Assembly: GCA_009760885.1 (NCBI GenBank)
Contig: CM019701.1
Location: forward strand, 19,203,130-19,267,129
Direction of reading: 5' to 3'
Source of the DNA: Achatina immaculata
Lineage: Eukaryota; Mollusca; Gastropoda; Stylommatophora; Achatinidae
DNA: 64,000 nucleotides
The position numbers and the translations under genes are program-made. The notes below the pieces were generated by a model. The model made no database searches, was not told where the DNA came from, and was given only the letters and a program-made list of their open reading frames with translations. Shown here piece after piece: positions 1-11,161 of the stretch (its first letter is position 1; every line of letters begins with the position of its first letter).

Positions 1-147
1 GAAATTTGCACACATGAATAATTCAGCGAAATAATAAGATTAACACAGGGAGTGAACCGACTCATCCCAAAGTCCAGTCAGGATGTAGTCAACCAGGTGA
101 CAAATAGAAAGATCTAGAGGTGTGTCCTACTGGACAACTGACTTACC

Positions 148-151
<4 letters not shown>

Positions 152-217
<66 letters not shown>

Positions 218-905
218 GTGGATATTACATTTGAATTGAATAGTCTTAACTTGGGTTTTGTGCTTATAACTTTTGAATTCCATATGTTCTCAAGATTCTT
301 GAAGATTGATGCTGCTTTTGCAATTCTGATCCTAACTTCCTTTCTAGTGTCAACATCCTGGTCTATGTAGCTGCCGAGGTATGCAAATTGATTGACTTCT
401 TCAATATCTGTCCCTTCTATGTGTATTTTTCCATTTTGATTGAGAGGAATTTTCATTATTTTTTGTTTTGTCCACCCTCATTTATGCATGCGAAAGCTCG
501 AAAATAACTAAAGAAATAGAAAAGAAATTAAACTCTTTTGAAAACTAATGCCTAAGGAAAATACTCGGCATCAAGTGGAACGAATTCAAGAACAATGCAG
601 AGATAAGACAGATGACTGAACAACAACCAGTCTCATGGGTGATCAGGAAAAGGAGATGGACATATGTTGGTCACTTAATGAGGATAAATGATCAGAGAAT
701 CCCAAAACAGGCTATCAAGTGGAACACAACAGGTCGAAGAAAAAGAGGCAGACCGCGTGAAACTCTGAAGAGAACATTGTTAAGAGAGGCCAAATTAACA
801 GTCGTAAAATCCTTTGATGAGGTTGAAAGACTCGCCGAAGGCAGGAAAAATTGGCGAACTAATTTGCGAGCCCTATGTGACGTTTAACGGCACGGGAAGG
901 ATATA
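152..905 (+). mobile_element. LINE-b copy with inverted 5' part (twin-priming product)
   Basis: Positions 471-905 are the sense 3' end of LINE-b. They encode a decayed C-terminal region (WVIRKRRWTYVGHLMR, GRRKRGRPRETL, ALCDV stop) and the end motif TTTAACGGCACGGGAAGG plus ATATATA. Positions 213-472 are the adjoining upstream reverse-transcriptase C-terminal region in opposite orientation (FAYLGSYIDQD, SIFKNLENIWNSKVI on the minus strand). The ten bases TCCACCCTCA close the inverted part (213-222) and also open the sense part (471-480). This is the junction overlap expected for twin-primed reverse transcription. A (TG)n tract at 160-213 borders the inverted end. Non-functional. Confidence 0.82.
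160..213. repeat. (TG)n microsatellite
   Basis: Uninterrupted TG dinucleotides after a short (TA)n run, abutting the inverted end of the LINE-b insertion. Confidence 0.95.
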
Positions 906-1324
906 TATAGACTGATGATGTGTTTCAAGTTATTATTAGTACTGCGTGAGAAATGCAGAAGATTTGATAATTATGAAACTGTATGTAAAATGCTTTTGAA
1001 GATGCCTTAAATTAATACTTGTGAATTTCTGTTGAAAAGCACTAAAAGTGAAATATAATTTGACTAATTTGACTCAAGAACAAACTATCTGAATTCTACA
1101 GTGATTTTGTGGTGAACCATATTGTACCAGGTGTAGTGTGACAATCTGAAATGTTGAAGTGAATGAAAAGGAAGAATTGTTTCTTTAATAACTTAAAAGT
1201 AACAAGGAATATCAAAACGTTGTCGTAGACAGCTAAAAGAAACTGCACATGTCAAGAGATTATTTCTACACATGTTGACAAATAAGAGAGAGGTTGAGCT
1301 GTAGACTAAATATACTTTACTCAC

Positions 1325-1462
1325 GCTGGTCACAGCTCTCTCCATAATATCCAGCAGCACATCCACCTGGACATCCACCTGTGCTAACAAAGCACTCACC
1401 CACATCGCAGTTACATCGTTTCTCACACTCACGTCCGTACCAGCCAGGCTCACAAGCAGAGT
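1325..1462 (-). CDS. Gene A exon 7: EGF-like module after the F5/8C domain
   Basis: A 138-base exon from acceptor AATTCCAG to donor GTGAGT, phase 1 on both sides. It encodes residues 341-386: DSACEPGWYGRECEKRCNCD, then VGECFVSTGGCPGGCAAGYY, then GESCDQ. Its eight cysteines and the GWYG..C/GYYG..C turns show a laminin/EGF-like module of the MEGF or scavenger-receptor-F kind. It ends in an open phase-1 donor, so at least one further exon must lie to the left of position 1. No transmembrane segment is inside the window. Confidence 0.88.
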
Positions 1463-1667
1463 CTGGAATTTAAAAAAAAAAGATCTTTAATTCTGTTCCG
1501 GGTGTGGCCCATTTAAATGCCTGTCAAAACACTACTTAAATGATTACCTGGTTTTGATCTCCGGTTTTTTTTTCTAAACTCAAATTTTAAGTTAAGATAT
1601 AATCTCTGTACTTTCCTAAATCAACGTGACGACTGTTTTGTTATAACTTTTTTGCGGACTTTCTGAG

Positions 1668-2170
1668 TCGTAGTATAAAAGTTAATATCTGTTCGAGTCG
1701 TAGTAAGAGAGTTAATATCTGTTCGAGTCGTAGTAAGAGAGTTAATATCTGTTCGAGTCGTAGTAAGAGAGTTAATGTCTGTTCGAGTCGTGGTAAGAGA
1801 GTTAATATCTGTTCGAGTCGTAGTAGGAAATTTAATATCTGTTCGAGTCGTAGTAGGAGAGTTAATGTCTGTTCGAGTCGTAGTAGGAGATTTAATATAT
1901 GTTCGAGTCGTAGTAGGAGAGTTAATATCTGTTCGAGTCGTAGTAGGAGAGTTAATATCTGCTCGAGACGTAGTAGGAGAGTTAATATCTGCTCGAGTCG
2001 TAGTAGGAGAGTTAATATCTACTCGAGTCGTAGTAGGAGAGTTAATATCTGTTCGAGTCGTAGTAGAAGAGTTAATATCTGTTCGAGTCGTAGTAGGAGA
2101 GTTAATATCTGTTCGAATCGTAGTAGGAGAGTTAATGTCTGCTCGAGTCGTAGTAGGAGAGTTAATGTGT
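1668..2170. repeat. 30-bp minisatellite in gene A intron 6
   Basis: About 17 copies of a 30-bp unit (core GAGTTAATATCTGTTCGAGT then CGTAGTAGGA). Because 30 is a multiple of three, one frame stays open and reads as a V-R-V-V-V-G-E-L-I-S repeat; this is not taken as a gene. Early units carry AAGAGA where later units carry AGGAGA, so copies are grouped by age. Confidence 0.95.
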
Positions 2171-2602
2171 GAAGTATCGTATCATGGTGCGTAAGTAATA
2201 TCGGTTGTATTTAAATTTAGCAATAAGCTGTCACCATTTTCAGAACCTACTGTCAAAGAATGTTATTGCATTTGATAACATATCAATGGTATGGCTGTGA
2301 AATATGGTACACATACACACATTTATACTGATGATTACATTTGAAAATGAATATTTGCATAAATAGAATAGTTTAGAGAATATATGCTACCCCATACTCT
2401 AAAACTTTCAGGAGTTTCAGTTAAAACGATTCATCGAAGTTATAAAAGTTTATTGGTTCATATTTAGATTTGATTTAATTTGTAATATCTGTCGTTTATC
2501 TAGAACTAGTACCACTTGTTCAGTGATTGCAGTTTTATCATAGCAAAATCTCCTTCCTGACAAATATATCTTATATCCTTCCCGTGCCGTTAAACGTCAC
2601 AT

Positions 2603-3702
2603 CTCTCTCTCTCTCTCTCCCCTGAACCTTAAGTGCCCAGGGCACATGGGGCTTCCGCAAGGGTTTTCCACAAATACTTGTCCTTTGCTCTTGACCAGGT
2701 GAGCCCTCTATTGCTCAACATCCTCTCTGTTGTTCTTCTCCATGTCTCTTTTGGTCTACCTTTACTTCTGTTCCCCTGTGGTGTCCATCTTAGTGCTGTT
2801 TTTGGTAGTGAGTTATCAGTCATTCGGAGCACATGTCCCAACCATCGTCAGCGTCTTTCCTCAATAATTGCTGTCAGTGGCTTCATCTGCACCTCTGCCA
2901 ACAAGATGTTATTTCTTATGGTGTTTGGCCAAAATATTTGTCTAATTCTTCGTAAACATTTAGTCTGGAAAGAATTCAACTTGTTTTCTATTGTTTTGGT
3001 GATTTTTTAGCATTCACATCCATAGAGTAGTACACTTAGAACATTACTCTTAAATATCCTGATTTTCGTCTTTACCCTTAGTTTTTTAGATTTCCATATA
3101 GTCTATAGCATTGCAAAAGCCTGGTTTGCTTTAGTAAGTCTGGTGTTGATGTCCTCTGTGGTGTCTCCATTTTCTACTACTCTACTGCCAAGGTATACAA
3201 ATTCATTGGCCTCCTCCACTAACTTGCTATCTACTCTGAGTACATTTCTGTTATTCACATTTTGCTTCATTAACTTTATCTTTCCTACGTTGATCTTGAG
3301 TCCCATGTTGTTTGCATTCTGAGTTAGCTTGTTTATTTTATCTTGCATATCTTTGTGACTGCTTGATAATAGACAAATGTCGTCCACAAAGTCAAGGTCC
3401 TCCAGCACTGTGTCAAGGGTCCATTGTAATCCTCTGCGTTTGTCTGATGTTGCCTCCTTCATTAACCAGTTTACTGCCAAGATAAATAATGTTGGTGATA
3501 GTACACATCCCTGCTTCACTCCTGGTTGTACCGTAAAGCTGCTGGAGGTATGTTCTCCACAGATCACTTTGCACTGAAAACCCTCATATACGGCTTTGAT
3601 TACATTCACTATCTTATGGGGGAGGCCATGCCATCTTAGGATTTTCCACAGTGCATCTCTGTTGACACTGTCAAAGGCTTTCTCAAAATATATTTTTTTA
3701 AA
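2603..3702 (-). mobile_element. LINE-a copy, 5'-truncated, inserted in a LINE-b
   Basis: Minus strand encodes reverse-transcriptase palm and thumb remnants (KQGCVLSPTLFILAVNWLMK; a VDD where YADD-like FADD is usual; FVYLGSRVVENGDT) and the C-terminal block (RWRWLGHVLRM, ALRWTPQGNRSKGRPKETWR), then a stop, GGGCACTTAAGGTTCAG and a (GA)n tail. It is flanked by an exact 11-bp duplication AAACGTCACAT (2592-2602 and 3703-3713). It therefore landed inside the 3' end of an older LINE-b, whose last bases resume at 2591-2563. Broken by frameshifts. Confidence 0.9.
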
Positions 3703-3713
3703 AAACGTCACAT

Positions 3714-4895
3714 AGGGCTCGCAAAGTAGTTCGATAAATTTTCCTATCTTCGGCGAGTCTTTCATCCTCATCAAGGGATTTTATGCCTGTTAATTTGACA
3801 TCTTTTAATAATGTCCTCTTCAGAGTTTCACGCGGTCTGCCTCTTTTTCTTTGGCCTGTTGTCTTTCACTTGATAGCTTGTTTTGGGATTCTCTGATCAT
3901 TTCTTCTCATCAAGTGACCAACACATGTCCATCTCCTTTTCCAGATCACCCATGAGACTGGTTGTTATTCAGTCATCTGTCTTATCTCTGCGTTGTTCTT
4001 AAATTCGTTCCACTTGATGCCGAGTATTTTCCTTAGGCTTTTGTTTTCAAAAGAGTCTAATTTCTTGTCTATTTCTTTAGTTGTTTTCCAGCTTTCGCAT
4101 GCATAAAGGAGGACAGATATTACATTCGAATTGAATAGTCTTAACTTGGTTTTTGTGCTTATAACTTTTGAATTCCATATGTTCTCAAGGTTCTTGAAGA
4201 TCGATGCTGCTTTTGCAATTCTGATTCTAACTTCCTTTCTAGTGTCACCATCCTGGTCTATGTAGCTGCCAAGGTATGCAAATTGATTGACTTATTCAAT
4301 ATCCGTCCCTTCTATATGTATTTTTCCATTTTGATGAAGGGGAATTTTCATTATTTTTGTTTTGTCCTTGTTAATTTCAAGTCCTATTTTGCTAGCCAGT
4401 GAAGACAGGTTATGTTTTTTCTTGCATGGAATTCACATTGTTACTGATAAGAGTTATGTCATCAGCAAAATCAAGATATTCTAGTTGGGTCCCATGTATC
4501 CAGTCAATACCTGTGTTACCTGTGCAGCATTTTTTTATTATGAAGTCTATTGTAATCCCAAAAAGTAAAGGAAATAGTATACATCCTTGTTCACACCTGT
4601 TTCAATCTGGAACCTTTCACTCATCCCTTCTTCTGTCTTGACTCAACAAACGTATCCGTTGTAGAAGTTCTTAATGATGTTGACAATTTTAGATGGTATA
4701 CCATATAGACTTAAAACTCTCTATAATGAATCTCTGTGTATGCTATCAAATGCCTTTTAAAAGTCTATGAAGTTCAGTATTAATGGTTTCTGCTTTTCAA
4801 TATGTTCTTCAAGTATTATTCTGAGAGTAAAGATCTGGTCGAGACAGTTTCTCCCTTTTCGAAATCCTGCTTGTTCTTCTCTCATTGCAGTATCA
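3714..4895 (-). mobile_element. LINE-b fragment (RT to C-terminus), split by the LINE-a insertion
   Basis: Minus-strand relic of LINE-b. It carries RT pieces (FRKGRNCLDQIFTLRIILEE, KAFDSI, a KQGC-like block, LDFADDITLI) and then QFAYLGSYIDQDGDTRKEV, SWVIWKRRWTCVGHLMR and KTPRETLK-like residues with many stops and shifts. Its 3' terminal bases (TTTAACGGCACGGGAAGGAT) are separated to 2563-2591 by the nested LINE-a. The 5' truncation at about 4895 abuts the Penelope-like element. Confidence 0.85.
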
Positions 4896-4896
4896 G

Positions 4897-6355
4897 ATAA
4901 AAGGGATGGCGACTGCAGTAAAACTGGTTAATATAAATAAGGTAGATAGAGGTGTATGGTGCAGTTTTACAAAGTGAAGGAGGAAGTGAGCAAGGTGAGA
5001 AAAAAAACGAATATAAAGTATGAGAATGTATAAATGAAAAACATACAACATCCGATATTTCGGCGTGAGCCTTATTCGAGGATACATACAGAACGAAATA
5101 CAAACATATATAACTTATCTGAAGTCTTGCTCCGAGTGAGAAGCTGAAATGTGTGTGGAAGGAGGAGGAAAAAAAACGCTGCCTACAGACAAAAGATTCC
5201 CGATATAGCCAATCGTAGCGAAGAAGCGGAGAGAGAGGATGAGAACAAGTGTGAGAAAGGGGTTGGGGGAAGGCAATAGTAACATGATAGCCGCTAGAGG
5301 TGTCGGGGATGGGGGAAGGGGAGAGAGGGGAGAGAAAAGGAGACGCGGAGAGATAATGAATGAAGAACTTAAACACTTACAGGGAGAAAATGTAGAACTG
5401 GTGAATAGATAAGACCAATATGTTGGCAGAGAAGGAAATAGGATGGTAGTAGGGAGGGGTAGCATAGAGAAAGAAAATAGAGTATAAAAAAGGCCAGTGG
5501 AAAAATAAAGAAGTTATAGAAAGCTGAAGACATTGTTAATTCCAGCTGGTTGGAGACAGCCAGTCTGGAAAATAAGGCGCTGTTCTAGGACCCTCCGAGA
5601 TCGTACATCTGCGGAACAAGAGCGGATCGCACTAACAGAAATGTCCTGTTTGCCCCTGTGGTTACCAAGGCAAAAATGTTTAGCCACAGGTGTCCAGGCT
5701 CTCTTAGAAATATCATTGAGATGCTGGCGAAATCGTGGACGCCGTAGATATAACACTTGTCCGTTTGTTGTCGAGGCCAGCCAGATCTCTTTCCCTAAAT
5801 CCACGTTATCAGTACAGGAGGGTTTCACCTGTACTTCACGAAATGTCATTTATGTTATCATGTGCAAACGTTGCGGTTTGAAGTACATAGGGGAAACTGG
5901 CTTACGGTTAGGAGATCGATTTCAGGGGCTTGTCCTTCATTCACTAGTTTCATATTATCTCCCTGCTTCCCTCGCCCCTCCCCACCACGATTTGCGTCTC
6001 TAGCGACCTACAGGTGTCTATTGCCCTTCCCTTCCCCCTTCCCCCGCCTGTTTCTCTCCCGTGATTGGCTTCATCTGCTATCCTTTGTGCCCCCCCCCCC
6101 CCATGGTCTCTTTGCCTCGTCAATGGGACACACATTCATATGTTTCCTACTTAGGAGGATGCCACTAAGATAAGTTTTTCTTTTAGTTATATATCGTGTT
6201 TTGTTGGTGTATATAATCTTCGAAAAAGGGTCACCCCGAAATACTGGATGTTTTTGATTTATTCATTCTCATCTTACTCTCATACTTTCTATTCGCTTTT
6301 TCTCTATTTAGTCGCTCCAACTGCCGCCTTGTACAACTGCACCATAATCTACCTT
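4897..6355. mobile_element. Penelope-like element, two head-to-head parts with GIY-YIG endonuclease remnant
   Basis: Positions 5722-6355 (+) encode a GIY-YIG endonuclease segment (NVIYVIMCKRCGLKYIGETG, then LRLGDRF; the CxxC inside is typical of Penelope-like elements), then jump to the 3' non-coding region. Positions 5721-4897 (-) encode the rest of the C-terminus (QHLNDISKRAWTPVAKHF, CLGNHRGKQDISVSAIRS, LEQRLIF..GCLQPAGIN, FSFL stop) and the same 3' region in reverse. The two parts meet at about 5721/5722, so the ORF is broken by an inversion. No reverse transcriptase is present. Its closest copy in the window is at 15253-16193. Confidence 0.8.
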
Positions 6356-6734
6356 CTGGTATGGTCTTCAGTATATTATTATGTTTTTTATATGACCAAC
6401 GTATTTTGTTTTTTTTAGAGGAAATAAGGGTTAGACTTAAGTTTGGGGTTAGGAAAAAACATTGTATTTTCTGTATTAGAAAGATAGAAGGAACACGCTG
6501 AATACGGCCGTCTTATAGCAAAAAATAGTTTCTCGTTCTCGTTTAACTGACATTTTGTCAGTTTGTGGTGTCCAGGTATTTCATAGTTAGTTATAACCAC
6601 AAAATAGGCAATCTTTCTTTCACTGAAAGGAGGTGGAACATAAACGATTCGAGCCGAAAGTGGTGAAAGCTGTGACAGGCCTGTATCAGAATACAGGATG
6701 AAATTCTTGCGAGTCAGTGCAAGGTAGTAAGGTA

Positions 6735-6976
6735 AAGGTAACTTTGTCACGCTTTAGGGACGCATAGGGAAACGGTGTTAGTGCCCATATTTTCCTTGAT
6801 CTGTCAGCACACAAGAGGGTGATATGGTCAGCACCACGCCAGGCCATATTTCCTTAACCAACCCCAGAAGAAGTCGTGTGTTCTACAGCTAGATGATTGG
6901 GGCTCCACAGCCGGATTCGAACCTCGACTTTCGCTACGAGAGACTAGTGCACTAATCACTGCACTACTCACACGCC
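6735..6976 (-). mobile_element. tRNA-derived SINE (minus)
   Basis: The reverse strand begins with a tRNA-like head: an A-box-like AGTGCAGTGATTAGTGCACT and a B box GAGGTTCGAATCCGGC. The body runs to a 3' end with (GGTAAA)-like repeats. It is not a tRNA gene because the acceptor stem does not close. Same SINE type as at 37564-37835, and a 3' end is found at 47325-47415. Confidence 0.72.
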
Positions 6977-7069
6977 TACTGATGATATGGTGATGATAAA
7001 ACTGTCTCTTAAATAATTCAATATCTATTTAAACTTTTACGAACTGATAATATCAAACGAATTACATAC

Positions 7070-7291
7070 CACCATATGCTTCAATCTCACTCAGTATAAG
7101 CATAATGCCAGAAGTAGTGTTCATTGTCGCTTGTATTGTTAAATTTTTTACTGGTTCATCTTGAAGTTCAGTTATCACTGTATAAACATCTTGGGGTTCA
7201 GGTAATGTATCGGTGTATGTTGTAGTAGTCTTATCAGATGATACAGTCAGGATGAAGCCTTTAAGTCGTTCTGGACAGCAGTGTTTGTCTT
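7070..7291 (-). CDS. Gene A exon 6: C-terminal half of F5/8 type C domain
   Basis: A 222-base exon from acceptor CAATTAAG to donor GTATGT, phase 1 on both sides. It encodes residues 267-340: KDKHCCPERLKGFILTVSSD, then TTTTYTD, DVYTVITELQ, LTIQATMNTT, and ILSEIEAYG. The paired Cys in CCPERL..F and the closing 'L.E(I/V)EAYG' strand are diagnostic of the second half of fucolectin-like F5/8C domains. Splitting one domain over two exons at a phase-1 junction keeps both halves as symmetric units. Confidence 0.88.
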
Positions 7292-7299
7292 CTTAATTG

Positions 7300-7780
7300 A
7301 AAAAAAGATCAAATATTACATTATGAAAACATGCTGAAGGCAGCGTCTAGATGAGTCAAAATTAACATAACACATTGACAATAACAACATGCCGCTGAGA
7401 ACAGCGTGTTTATGAGTTACAAGTAATACAATATATTGATTATAATAACATGTTTAGAACAGTGTCTAGCCGCCTTTCATGCAGTACATTACATATAACC
7501 CATACTGATGACAGCGTCTAAATTAATAACTGGATGATGGCAACATCTTGAGAACAGGAGTGACTAGCGTCCTATTATAAAGATATAATACATAGATCAT
7601 CACAACATATTGAGGAAAGAAGTGCCTAATCTCGTAACGTAAAAAGATACAGTTCAAGGATTACGACGATAGGCTGAAAACGGCAGAGAGTAGCTTATTT
7701 ATAAAGAAACTCTAGTACATAAATCATGACAACAGGTGGAAGATTGTAGTGTCTAAATTCGAAGATAGACTGGAGGAAAG
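7300..7780. repeat. Degenerate tandem repeat in gene A intron 5
   Basis: A loosely repeated motif (TAACAACATG..GAGAACAG.GT.TA) recurs every 55-65 bases, each copy well diverged. No coding potential seen. Confidence 0.45.
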
Positions 7781-7889
7781 GTACTGTCTTCTTGTGTCTT
7801 GTCTACTTCCTCGCATAGTTTTCAGTATTGAGGGGGTAAACAGAACCGTCGCCGGTGCTACGGAGTTCGTGCTCTGAAGTCGACGCTGC

Positions 7890-8217
7890 AGCAGAATCTA
7901 AATAAGGAATTAAATAAGGGGCAAATAGACTTCATGAAAGGGCTCAGTGATTTCCTTCATATAGCGGGATATTTAAAGTACCTGTTATGTCCACTATTAG
8001 CAAACATACTCTTTGATGCATGCTGCGGCACGCGACGGGGCATATATGGGGCTGTCCAGAGTCTGCTTTTGAGCATTTGAACCTTTGAATCCTTTATCTA
8101 TATCCTGCGTGGGCGGCTAGTCCTTCTGTTTCCTACACTCTTAGCCTGAATGTTGTCTGTGGTATATTGCATGTTAGAAGTCGTGTAATTATGCAAAATT
8201 ACTGTAAATTTTCTTTT
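7890..8217 (-). mobile_element. LINE-d fragment, 3' part
   Basis: Minus-strand relic of the C-terminal coding end of LINE-d (ISQTTFTLRFVGNRGR-like residues in decayed form: YTTDNIQAKSVGNRRTSRPR), matching the better copies at 38870-39300 and 51640-52290. It continues at 8699 after a nested LINE-c. Confidence 0.65.
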
Positions 8218-8231
8218 ATGGATGTAGCGTA

Positions 8232-8684
8232 TAAGATTTTTAAGGGCATGCATCTTTCCCATCGCAACATATGCCTGTGAGACCTGGACACTTAACAAAA
8301 CAGCTGAGAAACACATAAATGCCTTTGAATGTAAATGCTACAGAAGAGTTCTCCAAATATCGTGGACACAAAAAAGAACAAATATATCTATACTACAAGA
8401 GCTTAATATTGAAGAGGGCTGGCTGGTAAAGAGGATTAAAGAGAGAAAACTGAAATATTTTGGACACATTAAACGTCATGATGGTTTAGAGAAGACCGTA
8501 TTGGAAGGATACATAATGGGAAAAAGAAAAAGAGGAAGACCGAAACAAAGATGGCTGCAAGACATCGTTGACGATCTGGAAATGGATGCAGCAGCAGCAG
8601 GCCATCTTGCTCACAACCGAGAGGCCTACAGGAGTGCTGTTTGGGAGGCAAAGTTCCGCAAGGGACATGCAAAGGAATGAATGA
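8232..8684 (+). mobile_element. LINE-c 3' end, nested in LINE-d
   Basis: Sense-strand LINE-c remnant: ATYACETWTLNKTAEKHINA, FECKCYRRVLQISWTQKRT, LKYFGHIKRHD, GKRKRGRPKQRWLQDIVDDL, AAGHLAHNREAYRSAV then the end TTCCGCAAGGGACATGCAAA and (GAAT)n. An exact 14-bp TSD ATGGATGTAGCGTA lies at 8218-8231 and 8685-8698. The gene A intron 5 LINE-d reads through once it is removed. Confidence 0.92.
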
Positions 8685-8698
8685 ATGGATGTAGCGTA

Positions 8699-8960
8699 AT
8701 ACTGCTATTCCTCCAAGCCTTGCTCAGATTGTTTTATTTCTTACTTTGTCTCTTTTTGTTGCTTTATTACATCTGTTCTCTATTTCCGCATTGATTTTTA
8801 CGGAAGATGATATGGTACTCTCTGGGTGTTCGACATGCTTCGCTTATTTGAAAGTCTGATTTTCCAGGAAGATCTTCGGTGTAATGCCTTCTCTGGCAAT
8901 GATCATGACTTCCTTTTTTTGTGTGTTTTACCAGCGCCGATTTTTAGGTTATAATTTTTA
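8699..8960 (-). mobile_element. LINE-d fragment, continuation
   Basis: Continues the 7890-8217 relic on the 5' side of LINE-d. On the minus strand a block reads 'EVMIIARE' and 'KIFLENQ..FQI'-like in decayed form, comparable with EVMIKA and KIFLDNQPLETMKHFKYLGN near 51650-51740. The boundary is uncertain. Confidence 0.5.
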
Positions 8961-9757
8961 CATGCAAATTACTCATGATCTGCTGCAGAGCTTTCTCTAA
9001 TGTCACTATAATTGTCAGAAAAAAACGAGCTTTTTTATGATTCATATACTGGGCATGTTTTCTGGAAGCTATTGTGAGTTTAAGCATTATTTCATGAGTT
9101 GGGCTACCGGGCAACTCTACTGTGAAATTTTTACAATATAAGTTGACTCTGTGGCAGATCTTGTAGATGTCGTCAATGTTTGATACGAATAATAAGGAGA
9201 AATAACTACAAGGATTTGTCTCACTAATGAATAGGTTGGAGTGTTCCGCATATGTTCTTACTGTACTTTGGCTGTATAAGTTTTTTAACAGGCTTCTCAG
9301 ATGTGCGCTCATTCCATAATCATACCACGGTTTCTATCTGTTTAATCCTTCGGATGTTTCTCTTTGTCTACATAGACTATCTGCACTGTATGAGTGTTCA
9401 ACTGATTTTTCTGTTAGATGTTTTAGAGAGAAGATATGAGCATTAGCTCTATATCCCGTAGGTGCCTCTAAGGTATCCCCGAGAAAGAAATGTTTTACAA
9501 CGAGAATTGTGAATTTGTCTTAACGTAAAGAATTCATCTAGAGAAGTATTTAAAATCACCAATAAGAGAAAGTATAAAACATACGAGCAAGATATAAGTG
9601 GACACAATGAAAAGATAAATAGTAACCAAAATACCCATATGTAGTACCGCATGTGCAAAAACAAAGAGGTACAAGACTATTATCGAAACAGATTCCTAAA
9701 TCTGTGTTAGTGCGACAGGAAAAAATATTTACAGTAAACAGACAACAGAAAACTTAC

Positions 9758-9982
9758 TAGGTCTGTTATAAATCATGATTCTGTTGATAAGCTGCGGTCG
9801 AACTAATGTCAGGTTCCAGTATGGAAAGGGTAAACGGAAAATATAATCGTCTGTATGTGAGGAGGTTTCTATTCTTCCATCAACAGCATTTTCTGGTACG
9901 CAACAGCCATCATACGCCCACGACTTAGTGACTGCCGGAAGAGTTGACTGTGTGGCTCTCTGATGCAGGGCTACATTGCGTC
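9758..9982 (-). CDS. Gene A exon 5: N-terminal half of F5/8 type C (fucolectin-like) domain
   Basis: A 225-base exon after acceptor CTTGTCAG, ending at donor GTAAGT, phase 1 on both sides. It encodes residues 192-266: GRNVALHQRATQSTL, then KSWAYDGCCVPENAVDGRIE, then SHTDDYIF, WNLTLVRPQLINRIMIYNRP. 'NVAL.Q.ATQS', 'AVDG', 'HT' and '..INR..IYNR' are the conserved strands of the F5/8C/discoidin fold as seen in fucolectin-type lectins (FTP domain). This suggests carbohydrate or phospholipid recognition outside the cell. The codon split across the junction gives Lys, and the protein reads straight into exon 6. Confidence 0.88.
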
Positions 9983-10673
9983 CTGACAAGAGATGAAAAA
10001 CAAAAGTACCTCACAGAACCTCAGCATCTCTGTCAGAAAATAGTGCATGTAAGGGAGTAATCTCAACGAAGATCTTCTTGGACTTGGAGAAGGGGGCGAG
10101 GAGGGGAAGGAAGAAGAGGAGGAAAGAGAGACAGAGACGGAGAGAGAGGCAGTCAGGTACAAAAGACATGTGGAAATGATTACAAATAATGATTAATAGT
10201 CATTTTATGAACACGACAACGTTCATTCTCTTACCTATTTAACTAAGTGTGAACATCACATCTTAGACCTGACTGTAACAAACATTTCATACTGGTCGGT
10301 CTCCATTCGGCATGTCACTTTTTTAATTATAGAGAGTTTTGATTAGAAACTCAGAAATACTGGAGAGTTGTGACAAATGTAGCTGAGCTACTCACCTTCA
10401 CTCTTATAGTATTAGAAATCTGTATTTAGTGTCAGTTACGTTTTATGTATCGAGAAGGGATTCATCTTCTCAAAATCACTCCTTTAGAGCTAGTTGTTTC
10501 ATCAAGGACGTCTCCAGTCACCTGTATCTGTCATTTCTGATTAGATTTTCCACACAAGTAAAATGTGAAAACTAGGAATACTGTTTATAAACTACAACAA
10601 CAAAAAAATGATGAATTTTCCATACAAAATATTGGGGTTTCATAAATTGTAAGAAGAGCAGAAGAACTATTCT

Positions 10674-11095
10674 GTAGAGTAAGAGAACACAGTTTTGTAG
10701 GATTAAACCTCGAAAAAATCGTAGACAAAGCAATTTAGTGAGACGAGAGAGAAAGAAAAATCAGAAGAGAATTACTTTGGATTCGAACCATGGACTCCGG
10801 TAGGAAGAGCAGCAGTCTAGCCACGAGAGAACAACGTACTAACGAACGTACTAAGAGTTCACTCTTACTTTACTGTACGACAGCCTAGTTGCTTTCTATT
10901 TATAAAAACAATTGTTCCTGAAACTATACCTGAAACTAACTTCCTATAAAAAGTATTCGTTCGTTTGTTGTTGTTCAAGTATGCACCAGACATGGCAGGA
11001 GACCGTGTGTATTTTTATCTAAAGTTGGTACCTGCTAGAAAGACTGAATCTAAGCTACTGAATTTCTATGTCATGACCTCGTTTCTTTCCAGGTG
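10674..11095. mobile_element. SINE with inverted head and sense body
   Basis: Positions 10674-10861 hold a tRNA-like SINE head in minus orientation (B box GGTTCGAATCC, TTCTTTCTCTC, TCTACGATTTTTTCGAGGTT). Positions 10862-11095 hold the later body of the same SINE in plus orientation (CCTAGTTGCTTTCTATTTAT, GACATGGCAGGAGACCGTGT). The 12-base string CTCTTACTyTAC ends the inverted part and begins the sense part. This is the same junction overlap seen in the LINE-b at 152-905. Confidence 0.68.
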
Positions 11096-11161
11096 TCACG
11101 GTCCCTAATGTCGACTGAGCAGTTACTAAAGACTTCGCTTTCAAACACCTTTTTTTTTTGG

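Noticed and set aside
1775..2194. 139-codon frame of VRVVVGELIS repeats
   Set aside because: 30-bp minisatellite inside gene A intron 6, wrong strand for the gene, no flanking splice signals.
5533..6003. A single 156-codon gene
   Set aside because: The first third is the antisense of a Penelope-like C-terminus and only the rest (from about 5722) is sense GIY-YIG sequence; the frame is chimeric.
8944..9312. 122-codon minus-strand frame (MSAHLRSLLKNLYSQSTVRT start)
   Set aside because: Its last part may be LINE-d-derived, but the rest has no recognisable motif, no splice sites in phase and intron-like composition; left uncalled.
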